Assembly (NCBI GenBank): GCA_028285685.1
Contig: JANQOR010000034.1
Coordinates: 62,001 to 126,000 of the forward strand
From: Cyclobacteriaceae bacterium
Lineage (GTDB): Bacteria; Bacteroidota; Bacteroidia; Cytophagales; Cyclobacteriaceae
Length of the DNA: 64,000 bases
Direction: 5' to 3'
Below the pieces are notes generated by a model. The model was not told the origin of the DNA, ran no database searches, and saw only the letters and a program-made list of their open reading frames with translations. Positions 42,841 through 52,468 of the stretch are shown here, in pieces. Each line of letters opens with the position of its first letter. Position 1 is the first letter of the stretch. The position numbers were made by a program, and so were the translations under genes.

Positions 42841-44211
42841 CTATTCAGATCCGAACAGTTCCGGGGTGTCATTTTCCTGATCTTTTGGCTGATCAGCCCC
42901 AGCCCTACCGAGCAACTTCTCATCCATGATCTTACCTGTTTTAGCTCCCAGTTCACGGAGACGCTCTGTCTTCCTAATCAAGTTATCCCGTCCGTCCACC
43001 AACTTGTTCATAGCCTGTTCATATTGGCCCTTCGACTTATCAAGGGACTTTCCTACCTCAACTAGATCATCGACAAATGCCTTAAATTTATCGTAAAGGG
43101 CACCTCCCTGCCGTGCTATTTCCAGCGCATTTCGATTTTGATACTCGTGCTTCCAAATGCTCGCTACAGTTCTCAAAGTCGCCACCAGAGTAGCGGGACT
43201 GACGATAATGATACTTTTCTCATGAGCGTCATTGTACAACTCTCCACCGTGTTGAACGACCAATGCAAAGGCTGCCTCGATCGGGACAAACATCAGCACA
43301 TAATCGAGGGAACCACCATCAAACAACTGATGGTAATTCTTTTCCGCAAGGCCTTTCACATGTGCTTTCACTGACAGGATATGGTCTTTCAGGTGCGGCA
43401 TCTTCTCCTCCTCATTCTCGGTATTGACATACTTTTCATAGTCCACAAGTGACACTTTTGCGTCAACCACAAGGTTCTTGTTATCCGGAAGTTTAATAAT
43501 AACATCCGGTCTAAGTCTTCGGCCTTCAGCCGAATGGTAGGTTTCTTGAATTACATACTCGCGATCCTTCTCCAGACCGGATTTTTCGAGAATTCGCTCT
43601 AAAATAACTTCTCCCCAATTTCCCTGTGTTCTCACATCTCCCTTCAATGCCTTGGTCAAATTCTCAGCCTCCTTACTCATACGAGCATTTAGCTCTCTCA
43701 AACCAATGATTTGCTCTCGAAGTGCAGTACTCCGCTCCAGGCTATCCTTGTTGGTTTGCTCTATCTTCTTCTCAAAATCCGTCAATTTCTGTCCTAGTGG
43801 CTGCAGTAAGTCATGGAGATTGCTTTTGTTTTGATCGGTGAACTTCTTACTCTTCTCCTCGAAAATTTCATTAGCCAAATTGCGGAATTCCGCAGCAAAT
43901 TTTTCCTGAAGAATCCCAAGTTCCTTTTTTTGCTCCTCTAATCTTTGCTGTAGATTCTGATAGTTTGCTTTCAGCGAAGCGTTTTGACCATTTAAGTGAA
44001 TGATCTGCTCCCTTTCCTTTCTGAGCTCTTCATTGATCGATTGAAGCTCTTGGGAAAGTTTTTTAGACCGCTCGATCTCCAGCTTTAGTTGAATCTTGAG
44101 CTCATCAGATTCAGGAACTCCGTTGTTTCGCCTTACTTTGATCAAAAGCCAGCCAATAGGAATGCCAATAGCAAGACCAACAACAAGAAAAATCAAATTG
44201 GAGGGATCCAT
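42841..44211 (-). CDS. rmuC: DNA recombination protein RmuC
   Basis: A 456-residue RmuC protein, which limits DNA inversion at short inverted repeats and has a nuclease-like PD-(D/E)XK fold. An N-terminal membrane anchor (about 5-24) is followed by a long coiled coil (about 35-195) and the catalytic-like domain (about 200-400): VILERILEKSGL, LRPDVIIKLPDNKNLVVDAKVSL (the acidic/Lys site) and IIVSPATLVATLRTVASIWK are family hallmarks. It is followed by the GroES-like gene with 27 bases between. Confidence 0.96.
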   Translation of the reverse strand: MDPSNLIFLVVGLAIGIPIGWLLIKVRRNNGVPESDELKIQLKLEIERSKKLSQELQSINEELRKEREQIIHLNGQNASLKANYQNLQQRLEEQKKELGILQEKFAAEFRNLANEIFEEKSKKFTDQNKSNLHDLLQPLGQKLTDFEKKIEQTNKDSLERSTALREQIIGLRELNARMSKEAENLTKALKGDVRTQGNWGEVILERILEKSGLEKDREYVIQETYHSAEGRRLRPDVIIKLPDNKNLVVDAKVSLVDYEKYVNTENEEEKMPHLKDHILSVKAHVKGLAEKNYHQLFDGGSLDYVLMFVPIEAAFALVVQHGGELYNDAHEKSIIIVSPATLVATLRTVASIWKHEYQNRNALEIARQGGALYDKFKAFVDDLVEVGKSLDKSKGQYEQAMNKLVDGRDNLIRKTERLRELGAKTGKIMDEKLLGRAGADQPKDQENDTPELFGSE

Positions 44212-44257
44212 TCGTCAAAAATACGCAATTTTGCTAAAAAAATTAGTTTTTTATCAC

Positions 44258-44971
44258 TCAGTCCAATTGCCTTAAATAGGATTGAATGGTATTTTCCAGG
44301 CCAAGGTAGATGGCGTCACAAAATAGTGCGTGGCCAATAGACACTTCGTCTACATACGGAATTGTCTCTACCAAGTACTTGAGGTTGTGTAGGTCTAAAT
44401 CGTGACCCGCATTTATTCCCAAACCCAACTCATGTGCGTGATCAGCAGCAATCTTGTAGTCGGCAATTGCTGATTGTCTGCCTGTGTGAAAGGCGGAAGC
44501 ATACATTTCCGTGTAGAGTTCCACTCGATCAGTACCACATTTTTGTGCACCATCCATCATTTTTCGTTCAGGTTCGATGAAAATGGAAGTTCGGACACCC
44601 CAGTTTTTTAGTTGATCAATGGTCTTGATCAGGAATTGCTCGTTTTCGATCGTATTCCAACCTGCATTTGATGTCAGTACATCGGGTGGATCGGGAACGA
44701 GGGTTGCTTGCGTAGGTCGGACCTCCTCGATGATGGTCATGAACCGTTCATCAGGATATCCTTCAATATTAAATTCCGTTGTCACCACCTCTTTTACATC
44801 GTAGACATCTTTCTTCGTTATATGTCGCTCGTCTGGGCGTGGATGTACGGTGATACCCTGGGCGCCGAATCGCTCACAATCCTGTGCCACCTTCACAACA
44901 TTTGGATTATCACCACCTCTTGCATTCCTGAGCGTTGCGATCTTATTGATGTTTACACTAAGTTTGGTCAT
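44258..44971 (-). CDS. pdxJ: Pyridoxine 5'-phosphate synthase
   Basis: A 237-residue TIM-barrel enzyme that joins 1-deoxy-xylulose 5-phosphate with 3-amino-1-hydroxyacetone 1-phosphate to make pyridoxine 5'-phosphate. Characteristic parts: [15 protein letters not shown] (about residues 6-20), the [13 protein letters not shown] block (about 38-50), FIEPE near 132, [13 protein letters not shown] (about 189-201) and [16 protein letters not shown] (about 213-228). Divergent from tpx. It provides PLP needed by bioA, bioF and rocD enzymes encoded nearby. Confidence 0.97.
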   Translation of the reverse strand: MTKLSVNINKIATLRNARGGDNPNVVKVAQDCERFGAQGITVHPRPDERHITKKDVYDVKEVVTTEFNIEGYPDERFMTIIEEVRPTQATLVPDPPDVLTSNAGWNTIENEQFLIKTIDQLKNWGVRTSIFIEPERKMMDGAQKCGTDRVELYTEMYASAFHTGRQSAIADYKIAADHAHELGLGINAGHDLDLHNLKYLVETIPYVDEVSIGHALFCDAIYLGLENTIQSYLRQLD

Positions 44972-45035
44972 TCGTATTGGAATGGTTTAGGAGGAAAGAA
45001 TGTTCAATTCAAAACTAAATAATTAAGAAACCATC

Positions 45036-45536
45036 ATGGCAAAAACAGCACTTAAAGGAACCGAAGTAAATACCATCGGCGATCTTCCTGAAGTTGGAAG
45101 CTCTGCTCCTGATTTCAATCTGGTTAATAAAGACCTTTCAGAATTAAATCTATCTGATCTAAAAGGACAAAAGGTCATCTTGAATATCTATCCAAGTGTA
45201 GACACTGGTACCTGCGCAATGTCCACAGTCCGATTCAACAAAGAAGCTTCAGATCTTCCTAAAACGAAAATTGTGTGCGTATCAAAGGATTTGCCATTCG
45301 CTTTTGGAAGGTATTGCGAAGCTGAAGGGATAAAAAATCTAGAGACGGTCTCCAATTTTAGAGACGGAGATGGCTTTGGAAAAGCGTATGGCGTTGAAAT
45401 AATAGATGGGCCACTTAAGGGCCTGAATGCGCGCGCAATTGTTGTAATCGATGAAGAGGGGAAGGTAATTTACACAGAACTAGTTCCTGAAATTGTTAAC
45501 GAACCTGATTATGAAAGTGCCCTAGCAGCCCTTTAA
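45036..45536 (+). CDS. tpx: Thiol peroxidase (atypical 2-Cys peroxiredoxin)
   Basis: A 166-residue Tpx that reduces peroxides using thioredoxin. Peroxidatic Cys60 lies in SVDTGTCAMSTVRFN and resolving Cys94 in GRYCEAEG, the spacing of E. coli Tpx. GSSAPDFNLV near residue 21 is also typical. Monocistronic: pdxJ is divergent, and the TonB receptor gene starts 180 bases later. The gap (45537-45716) shows only an imperfect inverted repeat and no gene. Confidence 0.97.
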   Translation: MAKTALKGTEVNTIGDLPEVGSSAPDFNLVNKDLSELNLSDLKGQKVILNIYPSVDTGTCAMSTVRFNKEASDLPKTKIVCVSKDLPFAFGRYCEAEGIKNLETVSNFRDGDGFGKAYGVEIIDGPLKGLNARAIVVIDEEGKVIYTELVPEIVNEPDYESALAAL

Positions 45537-45716
45537 AGAGGAGTCGTCCTCACCCAAGTTAGCTACTACGGTTATTGATAAACAACAAACAATCGTGCTC
45601 TTTTAGAGTTGTTTTGTTGAAAAATTTTCTATGCACTGAAACCAATTGAAGATTGGCACGTCTTTGGTTGGGGTTCTTTCACTTCCCAATGTACTAACTC
45701 AAAAAAAAGGACTAGT

Positions 45717-48116
45717 TTGAAACGTATCATCACCCTCCTAACAGTAATTGCGTGTCTACATTCCAGCGCGCAAGAAAAATTCACAATTAATGGATATGTA
45801 AAAGATGCAGCCAATGGCGAGGCACTCATCGGTGCAACAGTATTAATTAAGGAAATCAATGGCGGTAACATCACCAACGTATATGGCTTCTATTCCATAA
45901 CAGTTCCTCCCGGTGATTACACAGTAGAGTACCGCTACATTGGTTTCCTGACCCAAACAAAACAAATATCTCTTTCAAGCAATCAGCGATTTGATGTTGA
46001 GCTAGTCGAGGAAGGTGTGCAACTTCAAGAGGTGGTCGTAACTGCCGAAGCGGAAGATGCCAATGTTTCTTCTGTGGAAATGAGTGTCGCGAAAATGGAC
46101 ATCAAAACCATCAATAAGATCCCTTCCTTCCTCGGTGAAGTGGATGTGATTAAAAGTATTCAACTTTTACCCGGTGTAACCACAGTTGGTGAAGGTGCCT
46201 CAGGATTCAATGTTCGAGGTGGTAGTGTTGGACAAAACCTTGTGCTACTAGATGAGGCTCCCGTATACAACTCTTCCCACATGCTAGGCTTTTTCTCTGT
46301 TTTCAATCCTGATGCTGTAAAAGATGTCAAGCTCTATAAAGGTGGGATACCTGCAAGATTCGGAGGGCGGCTCTCTTCGGTATTGGATATTCGTATGAAA
46401 GAGGGGAACAACAAGGAGTATGAGGTAAATGGCGGAATAGGTACCATATTTAGTCGTTTAGCTATAGAAGGACCTATCAAGAAAGAGAAAGCCTCCTTTA
46501 TTATTGCAGGAAGGAGATCATACATAGACATTCTAGCCAGGCCGTTTACAAACACTTTTGATAATGGTGCTGCACTTTTTTTCTATGACCTCACAACAAA
46601 AGCAAACTACAATATTTCAGACAAGGATAGGATCTACCTCTCAGGGTACTTTGGAAGAGATGTTTTCAATTTTGATGATCGACAAGGAATCAATTGGGGG
46701 AGTAAAACGGCAACCTTCAGATGGAATCACCTGTTCAATGATCGTCTTTTCTCAAACCTCACATTCTATCTAAGTGACTATGACTATGAGTTGGCATTCG
46801 GAGAGAACGACAGAGACAAATTTGAATGGACATCGAACATTACTACATACGACGTTAAACCGGAATTCACCTACTTCATTAATACCAGGAATGAGCTAAC
46901 CTTTGGTGGGGAGGCACTTCTATACCGGTTTACTCCAGCTGACGCGGTTGGTTTTAGTGATGGTGAAATTGTTGAGTTTAACTTGCCCCACAAGCGAGCG
47001 GCTGAGTACGGTCTCTACGTTGGAAATCAACAAACGGTAAGTCCGAAGCTTACGCTTCAATATGGAGCAAGGCTCTCAGGTTTTACGTACCTGGGACCTG
47101 GCTCATACTACACATTCAACGACACAATCCCTGGTTACAGAAGGCAGGCTGTTGATGTCCAAACAGCAGATAAGTGGGAGTCTATTAAGAATTACATGAA
47201 CCTAGAGCCCCGATTTTCAGCAAAATATCAATTAACTCCAACGTCATCCCTTAAAGCGAGCTTCAATCGTACGGCGCAGTATATTCACCTTGTCTCTAAC
47301 ACAACTGCCTCTAATCCATTGGACATCTGGACGCCAAGTACAAACAACATAAAACCTCAAACCGGGATACAGTGGGCTGCCGGATATTTCAGGAATTTCA
47401 ATGATAATGATTATGAGTTCTCCGTTGAGGGATACTACAAGCGATCCAAGAATCAAATCGACTATATCGATGGAGCTGAATTGTTTATCAATGAACTCAT
47501 TGAAGGCGATGTCTTGGCGGGAGATGGCAGGGCTTATGGGTTGGAGTTTTACCTAAAAAAGAACGAGGGAAGGCTTAATGGCTGGTTGAGTTATACCCTT
47601 GGAAGATCTGAACTGAAAATCGACGGTATCAACTTCCTTGATGACCTCCAAAACAGGGAGGGAAACTGGTATCCTGCACGCTATGATCAGCTTCACAATT
47701 TCAAGGCCGCTGCATTTTATGAAATTAACAATAGGGTTTCATTATCTGCTAATTTTACTTATCTGACTGGAACACCGACAACGTTCCCAACTCACAGGTA
47801 CCAGATTGAGTATTTGACCATTCCTGAGAACTCTGCAAATACCAGGAATAACCTTAGAATCCCTGACTATCACCGCCTCGACCTTTCATTGACGATATTA
47901 GGGCGCGCCATCAATAAAAAAGGAAAGGTCCGGAAAAACAGAGATACACTAGTAATTACCGTTTACAATATTTACAATAGAAAGAATCCATTCTCCATCT
48001 ACTTCTGGCAGGGAGACGAAAGATATGCCATTGACGAAGTTGCCGAGACCAAAGCAACGCAGGTTTCCATCTTAGGAGCCTTTGTTCCATCCATAACCTA
48101 CAATTTCAAGTTTTAA
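45717..48116 (+). CDS. TonB-dependent outer-membrane receptor with carboxypeptidase-like N-domain
   Basis: A 799-residue outer-membrane transporter. Signal peptide about 1-19; CarboxypepD_reg-like beta-sandwich about 22-100 (NGYVKDAANGEALIGATVLI); plug about 115-230 with VRGGSVGQNLVLLDE and RFGGRLSSVLDIR; then a 22-strand type barrel ending in aromatic F. The start is a TTG at 45717 that puts the signal peptide first. The downstream DUF4249 gene, one base after the stop, is the usual partner of this receptor subclass in Bacteroidota. The ligand is unknown; no SusD partner is present, so glycan uptake of the SusCD type is unlikely. Confidence 0.94.
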   Translation: MKRIITLLTVIACLHSSAQEKFTINGYVKDAANGEALIGATVLIKEINGGNITNVYGFYSITVPPGDYTVEYRYIGFLTQTKQISLSSNQRFDVELVEEGVQLQEVVVTAEAEDANVSSVEMSVAKMDIKTINKIPSFLGEVDVIKSIQLLPGVTTVGEGASGFNVRGGSVGQNLVLLDEAPVYNSSHMLGFFSVFNPDAVKDVKLYKGGIPARFGGRLSSVLDIRMKEGNNKEYEVNGGIGTIFSRLAIEGPIKKEKASFIIAGRRSYIDILARPFTNTFDNGAALFFYDLTTKANYNISDKDRIYLSGYFGRDVFNFDDRQGINWGSKTATFRWNHLFNDRLFSNLTFYLSDYDYELAFGENDRDKFEWTSNITTYDVKPEFTYFINTRNELTFGGEALLYRFTPADAVGFSDGEIVEFNLPHKRAAEYGLYVGNQQTVSPKLTLQYGARLSGFTYLGPGSYYTFNDTIPGYRRQAVDVQTADKWESIKNYMNLEPRFSAKYQLTPTSSLKASFNRTAQYIHLVSNTTASNPLDIWTPSTNNIKPQTGIQWAAGYFRNFNDNDYEFSVEGYYKRSKNQIDYIDGAELFINELIEGDVLAGDGRAYGLEFYLKKNEGRLNGWLSYTLGRSELKIDGINFLDDLQNREGNWYPARYDQLHNFKAAAFYEINNRVSLSANFTYLTGTPTTFPTHRYQIEYLTIPENSANTRNNLRIPDYHRLDLSLTILGRAINKKGKVRKNRDTLVITVYNIYNRKNPFSIYFWQGDERYAIDEVAETKATQVSILGAFVPSITYNFKF

Positions 48117-48117
48117 C

Positions 48118-49044
48118 ATGAAGAACTTTATCAAAATATTGCTTATCTCGATCGTTGTTGCCTGTGAACAAGACATTACCACAGGCTTACCCGAGAGCGA
48201 CCCTCTAGTCGCATTCGATGCCTGGCTGTATCACTCGGCTACTCCCCAGACGATCGATATCTACACTACCAACACCTACTTCGACAGTTCCGAGCCTGTG
48301 GGTATCAGTGGAGCTACAGTTGAAATCACCAATATCAATGACCCAGTTGATACATACTCTTTTACCGAGGGTCCAGCGGGAGAATATACCTGGATTCCCT
48401 TAACTGCAACGGACACTTTTGCAACCATCGGCGGAGTTTACAGCTTGACCATAGATATCGGTGGAACAACTTATGAATCTCTTACCGATTTGAGCGCGGT
48501 CCCATCAATTGATAGCATTTACTGGAGATTTGATGAGGGTGATGCGTTTATCGAGGACTCCTATTTCGCCAACTTCTGGGCACGTGACCTTGAAGGCAAG
48601 GGCGATACTTACTGGATCAAATCCTGGAAAAACGGGGAGCTACTCAATAAGCCTAATGAGATAAACATTGCCTATGATGCCGCGTTTTCTGAGGATGGGG
48701 ATGCCGACGGCTTGTTTTTCATTCAACCGATCCGGGAACTGATCAATCCTTTTGACTTTGATGATGAAGACGTACTCATCAATCCATTCGAACCTGGGGA
48801 TTCAATCTATGTTGAACTTAATTCTATTTCCCAGGATGCGTTCTTTTTCTTGCAGCAGGTTCAAATCCAAACAGCTCGAGACGGTGGGTTTGGTGAACTT
48901 TTTGCGGTACCCCTGGCAAACATTCAATCAAATATTTTTTCAAATGATCCCAATGAAAAAGTGGTAGGTTTTTTCAATATCTCCGCTATTTCTTCATTCG
49001 GAAAGCTATTTACTGAAGACGATATTCGAATTATTGAAGAATGA
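48118..49044 (+). CDS. DUF4249 lipoprotein, partner of TonB receptor
   Basis: A 308-residue lipoprotein with lipobox VVAC, Cys16. Sequence features fit DUF4249: early LVAFDAWLY, the GATVEITNINDP segment, GGVYSLTI with a beta-strand repeat, and a later FFLQQVQIQ. Genes of this family almost always follow a TonB-dependent receptor, as here with one base between. They are thought to be surface-exposed accessory lipoproteins for uptake, but the ligand is unknown. Confidence 0.88.
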   Translation: MKNFIKILLISIVVACEQDITTGLPESDPLVAFDAWLYHSATPQTIDIYTTNTYFDSSEPVGISGATVEITNINDPVDTYSFTEGPAGEYTWIPLTATDTFATIGGVYSLTIDIGGTTYESLTDLSAVPSIDSIYWRFDEGDAFIEDSYFANFWARDLEGKGDTYWIKSWKNGELLNKPNEINIAYDAAFSEDGDADGLFFIQPIRELINPFDFDDEDVLINPFEPGDSIYVELNSISQDAFFFLQQVQIQTARDGGFGELFAVPLANIQSNIFSNDPNEKVVGFFNISAISSFGKLFTEDDIRIIEE

Positions 49045-49139
49045 TATCGTTTGCCTCTTAATAAAATGTTAATCCCGTGGTGTCTTTTGAATTAGTTGCT
49101 CCCACTAAATAATATTGCGGTTCAATATCTTTTTACGAG

Positions 49140-50255
49140 GTGCGAACGCTCATATTAGCTATAACATTACTTGCTGTCTCTTGCAAGGAGCAACCTGAAA
49201 ATAAAGTTTTTAGCTATTTCCCGGATAGTGATTTGCTTGATGAGGGAGTGGTAAACAAATACTACGAGCACTTTTACCCAAGCGAAACAAGCCGTAAAAC
49301 AAGAACGAATATCAGCTATGCACTAACACAAAAAAGATCCGAAAACCGTTTTTCTGTACATTGGTACAATGCTGGGTTTCAACCAACAGAATTGAATGAA
49401 TTTCGGATTGAGGATGGAATCGTATTCCTAGACAGTAGTATTTCTTTCTATGGTTTTTCCAATTTGGATACGATGATCTCCGAAATCCGCAGCCCTTTAT
49501 ACGAAGATTGGAACAGCTCCAAGAGTGAACTCAATCTTCTTGAGCTGATGGACTTTGATGGAGACAAATACGAAGTAGAGCGGGTCCAAACGAAGGCTTT
49601 TGATAGTATAATTTTAGATAGACCGGCCAGGGTCTTTATCGGCGATCGCAACCTTACATCACTCCGACGTGATACCACTTTTCATTACAAATATGCTGTT
49701 ACGTATGTAAAGGGACTAGGTTTATTTAACTCACTTTCAACTCGCCCTAGCGGGAGATCCGTGACGGAATTGATCGAACAAATGCCCCTTTCAGCATTTA
49801 GAATGCTAAGCAGGCATGACAAAAAAAGAGTGGCCTACATCGATCCCATTAATACACTAGACGATGCTCTTTATTTCGAGGTGTGCGGCCATGAAAATGG
49901 AATTGTTGACTATTACAATTCAAGTCCGGATGTACGCTATGCAGATGGTAAGGGTGAAATGAAAAAAATCATTCGTGAAAGGCTTGTTCGTGAGAAACTT
50001 CAAGGCCAATCCGGCTACCTGACATTCCGCTTTGTTGTCAATTGCAAAGGGGAAGCCGGTCGATTCGTCATGGAACAATCAGATTTGAATTATCAAAAGA
50101 AGCGATTTCCGAGAGAAACGATTGATCACTTGTACGAGATAACCTACGACCTCAAACGGTGGCAACCTGCAATAATTAGAGATGAGAAGCAAGATGCCTA
50201 TGTATACCTTACTTACAAACTTCAAAACGGTGTGGTAACTGATGTCTTACCTTAA
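49140..50255 (+). CDS. Lipoprotein with TonB C-terminal-like domain
   Basis: A 371-residue lipoprotein starting at a GTG (49140), with lipobox AVSC, Cys15. The first 270 residues are unfamiliar and mixed alpha/beta. The C-terminal 90 residues (about 280-371) look like a TonB C-terminal domain: GYLTFRFVVNCKGEAGRF followed by LKRWQPAI and a final beta-strand pattern TYKL. TonB-like C-domains on lipoproteins occur in Bacteroidota without a transmembrane TonB helix. It overlaps the next gene by 14 bases. Confidence 0.65.
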   Translation: MRTLILAITLLAVSCKEQPENKVFSYFPDSDLLDEGVVNKYYEHFYPSETSRKTRTNISYALTQKRSENRFSVHWYNAGFQPTELNEFRIEDGIVFLDSSISFYGFSNLDTMISEIRSPLYEDWNSSKSELNLLELMDFDGDKYEVERVQTKAFDSIILDRPARVFIGDRNLTSLRRDTTFHYKYAVTYVKGLGLFNSLSTRPSGRSVTELIEQMPLSAFRMLSRHDKKRVAYIDPINTLDDALYFEVCGHENGIVDYYNSSPDVRYADGKGEMKKIIRERLVREKLQGQSGYLTFRFVVNCKGEAGRFVMEQSDLNYQKKRFPRETIDHLYEITYDLKRWQPAIIRDEKQDAYVYLTYKLQNGVVTDVLP

Positions 50256-51108
50256 GATCATAGTACCCTTTGCATTTCTCCTAACCATTTCCTGTCAGCA
50301 ACGAGAATGGTACAAGAAGGAAATACCTGAGGAAGACAAGAAACATCTGGCATCCCAACTACTAGGTGGGGCTGGATACTACTACCAGGGATCAGTGCCT
50401 GAGCAATTTCTTTTAGAGGAAGCTCAGAGCTTCGACATTGATAATGGTGCGATCTGGCGTGAAAGGGGAGTACCATGGTTGAAGAGGGGATTTGGAGCTG
50501 AAATGTTCCCCTACTACCAAAAGGCAGTCGACATTGACCCGGAAAAATGGTGTGGCATGCGTGGATACATTTACTTGTACTTCTATCGGGATTATGGTCG
50601 CGCATTAGCTGATTTTGATGCCACAGATACACTTACTGTTGATTTTGTAGACCATCCTCAGGGCCAAAGTGTGGACTACATGCGCGGTATTTGTTACTAT
50701 GGTCTGACAGATTATAATAAAGCCCTTGCATATCTGAACAAATACGTTGAGAGTGTGATGAAAAAGGAGGGGGAAAACTGGGTGGATGCCTATGCCGTTC
50801 TGTATCGGGCTTTAACATTTGAAAAGTTAGGACAGGATGTGCGAGCCTTGGAAGAATTCGATCGCGTCATCCGGATCTATCCAAACATTTCGGATCCTTT
50901 TTACCACAAAGCCAGGATCATGTTTAAGAATGGGAAGCGCGCAGAGGCAGCTGAACTAGTGGCGGAAGCCAGGAAATACTTTGAGCAGGGCTATTTTCAC
51001 CAAAGGCCGTATGTGGAAGTACTTGAGCAGATCTATTTGATGGATATTGAATCTCTTGAAGCTGAAATTGGCTTACCCCTGGGACAAAGACGAGTTCTGG
51101 ATCTTTAG
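50242..51108 (+). CDS. TPR lipoprotein
   Basis: A 288-residue lipoprotein with lipobox TISC, Cys18. The mature part consists of tetratricopeptide-like repeats, for example PYYQKAVDIDPEKW near residue 91, GLTDYNKALAYLNKYV near 154 and LEEFDRVIRIYPNISDPFYHKARI near 205. TPR lipoproteins usually serve as scaffolds at the outer membrane. It overlaps the previous gene by 14 bases, so the two are coupled, and it converges on the anti-sigma gene with 9 bases between. Confidence 0.75.
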   Translation: MSYLKIIVPFAFLLTISCQQREWYKKEIPEEDKKHLASQLLGGAGYYYQGSVPEQFLLEEAQSFDIDNGAIWRERGVPWLKRGFGAEMFPYYQKAVDIDPEKWCGMRGYIYLYFYRDYGRALADFDATDTLTVDFVDHPQGQSVDYMRGICYYGLTDYNKALAYLNKYVESVMKKEGENWVDAYAVLYRALTFEKLGQDVRALEEFDRVIRIYPNISDPFYHKARIMFKNGKRAEAAELVAEARKYFEQGYFHQRPYVEVLEQIYLMDIESLEAEIGLPLGQRRVLDL

Positions 51109-51117
51109 TTCTTGGAG

Positions 51118-51903
51118 CTAAACATTGCCAATCACCTGCATAGTCTCTAATGTCGGATTTTCACTTCCACCTCTCGGTTCTATCGTAACTGCGAATGCAG
51201 CGGGTGTTTTTGCCACATTTTTCATTTCCAGGAGAAGTCCGGAATCGTTTGATTGAAAAACCCCTGCATCAACAGGTTTGCCATCTATAATTGCCCAAAG
51301 TTGATATTGCTGATTCTGAGAAAGGCTACCCATATTTTGAATACTTAAGTAAACCTCGCTTGATGTTTCATTCCAGTACACAGTTGCTAGTGAGGATGGT
51401 GCGTTGTCGGTTCCGTTCATTACGATGCGGTCAAATGCTGCACTGTTCAGGATCGCAACGGAGCTCTGAACATCCATAAGCTCCTGGTTGACGCTCTTAA
51501 GACGTTCCGTGATCTGAAAGTTTTGGGTAATTAACTCTGCCAATCTGGACTTTGTCAATTGCCATTTGTTCCAATAGTCGAAAGCTAAAACGGAGGCTGT
51601 AATCGCAACTAGAACCGATGCTGCAACTGCATACTTGACGTAAAGAGGAATAGTGGTTCTGACATCAGGAACAGTATCCTTCGACTCGGATTGATCCTTT
51701 ATAAGCTCCTTTAGATCTTCTGGAACCTGAATAGCGGTACTTACCGCTAGGACTTCCAGTGATCGCTCGATTTGCTCCATTTCTTCCCGAACAGCGACAT
51801 GCTCAACCCTCATCTTCTCAACTTCTTTTCGCTCTTTCTCGGAAAGTTGGTCAAGTACGTAGGATTCCAGAATCCCGGACGATATGTACTCTTCTATTTT
51901 CAC
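51118..51903 (-). CDS. Anti-sigma factor (RskA-type)
   Basis: A 261-residue membrane anti-sigma factor. The cytoplasmic N-terminus (about 1-80) holds the sigma-binding region (ESYVLDQLSEKERKEVEK), one TM helix (about 88-110), then a periplasmic coiled segment (about 112-150) and an RskA-like C-terminal domain with YQLWAIIDGKPVDAG (about 204-218). It overlaps the sigma gene by 4 bases, which is typical for pairs that must be made in balance. It should hold the sigma factor inactive until a periplasmic signal triggers its release. Confidence 0.93.
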   Translation of the reverse strand: MKIEEYISSGILESYVLDQLSEKERKEVEKMRVEHVAVREEMEQIERSLEVLAVSTAIQVPEDLKELIKDQSESKDTVPDVRTTIPLYVKYAVAASVLVAITASVLAFDYWNKWQLTKSRLAELITQNFQITERLKSVNQELMDVQSSVAILNSAAFDRIVMNGTDNAPSSLATVYWNETSSEVYLSIQNMGSLSQNQQYQLWAIIDGKPVDAGVFQSNDSGLLLEMKNVAKTPAAFAVTIEPRGGSENPTLETMQVIGNV

Positions 51904-52451
51904 TCTTTTAAGAAACTTCTCATATGCATCAAAGCCATTCGAAATCGTGTCTTGACCGTTCCAAGAGGAATGTCAAACTCCTCTGAAATTTCCGATTGGG
52001 TATATCCCTTGAAATAGGCCATCTCCAGCACAAACTTTTCTTCGTCCCTAAGTCTATTCAACATCTCCCTCACTCCTATGTAATCCACATTTTGATGCAA
52101 AAAACTTCTGCCCTCCATTTCAGTTACGTAATTACCTATGTCATCAGTTTTTTCCGCTTTTTTCATCTCACGAGATCTTAAGCGATCGATGGCCAGGTTT
52201 CGGGCAATATTTATCATCCACGTAAAGAACCTGGCCTTGCTATTATCATACTGATCAATCTTTTCCCAAAATCGCATGAAGGAGTCTTGCAGGACCTCCT
52301 GCGACACTTGCTCATTGTTTACTATTCTGGATATCACCCCATAAATAGCGGCTGAATAGTTTTCGATCAAGTATGACATGATCGTCGGATCACGCTTTCT
52401 TAGCCCGCTGATGAGTTCGTCTTGATCGATTTGATTTTCTTTGTTTGACAC
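51900..52451 (-). CDS. ECF RNA polymerase sigma factor
   Basis: A 183-residue ECF sigma factor: region 2 about 25-90 (SFMRFWEKIDQYDNSKARFF with WMINIARNLAIDRLRS, the -10 recognition and core-binding helices) and region 4 about 130-180 (GYTQSEISEEFDIPLGTVKT, the -35 recognition helix-turn-helix). Partnered with the RskA-type anti-sigma factor encoded immediately downstream. Its promoter targets cannot be read here. The preceding gene on the same strand starts 18 bases away from its far end. Confidence 0.95.
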   Translation of the reverse strand: MSNKENQIDQDELISGLRKRDPTIMSYLIENYSAAIYGVISRIVNNEQVSQEVLQDSFMRFWEKIDQYDNSKARFFTWMINIARNLAIDRLRSREMKKAEKTDDIGNYVTEMEGRSFLHQNVDYIGVREMLNRLRDEEKFVLEMAYFKGYTQSEISEEFDIPLGTVKTRFRMALMHMRSFLKE

Positions 52452-52468
52452 CAGATATGCTGGCAGGG

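Noticed and set aside
45537-45716. Imperfect inverted repeat after tpx (around 45580-45620) as a terminator
   Set aside because: The arms (AACAACAAAC versus GTTGTTTTGTTG) pair poorly and lack a GC stem, so it is not called.
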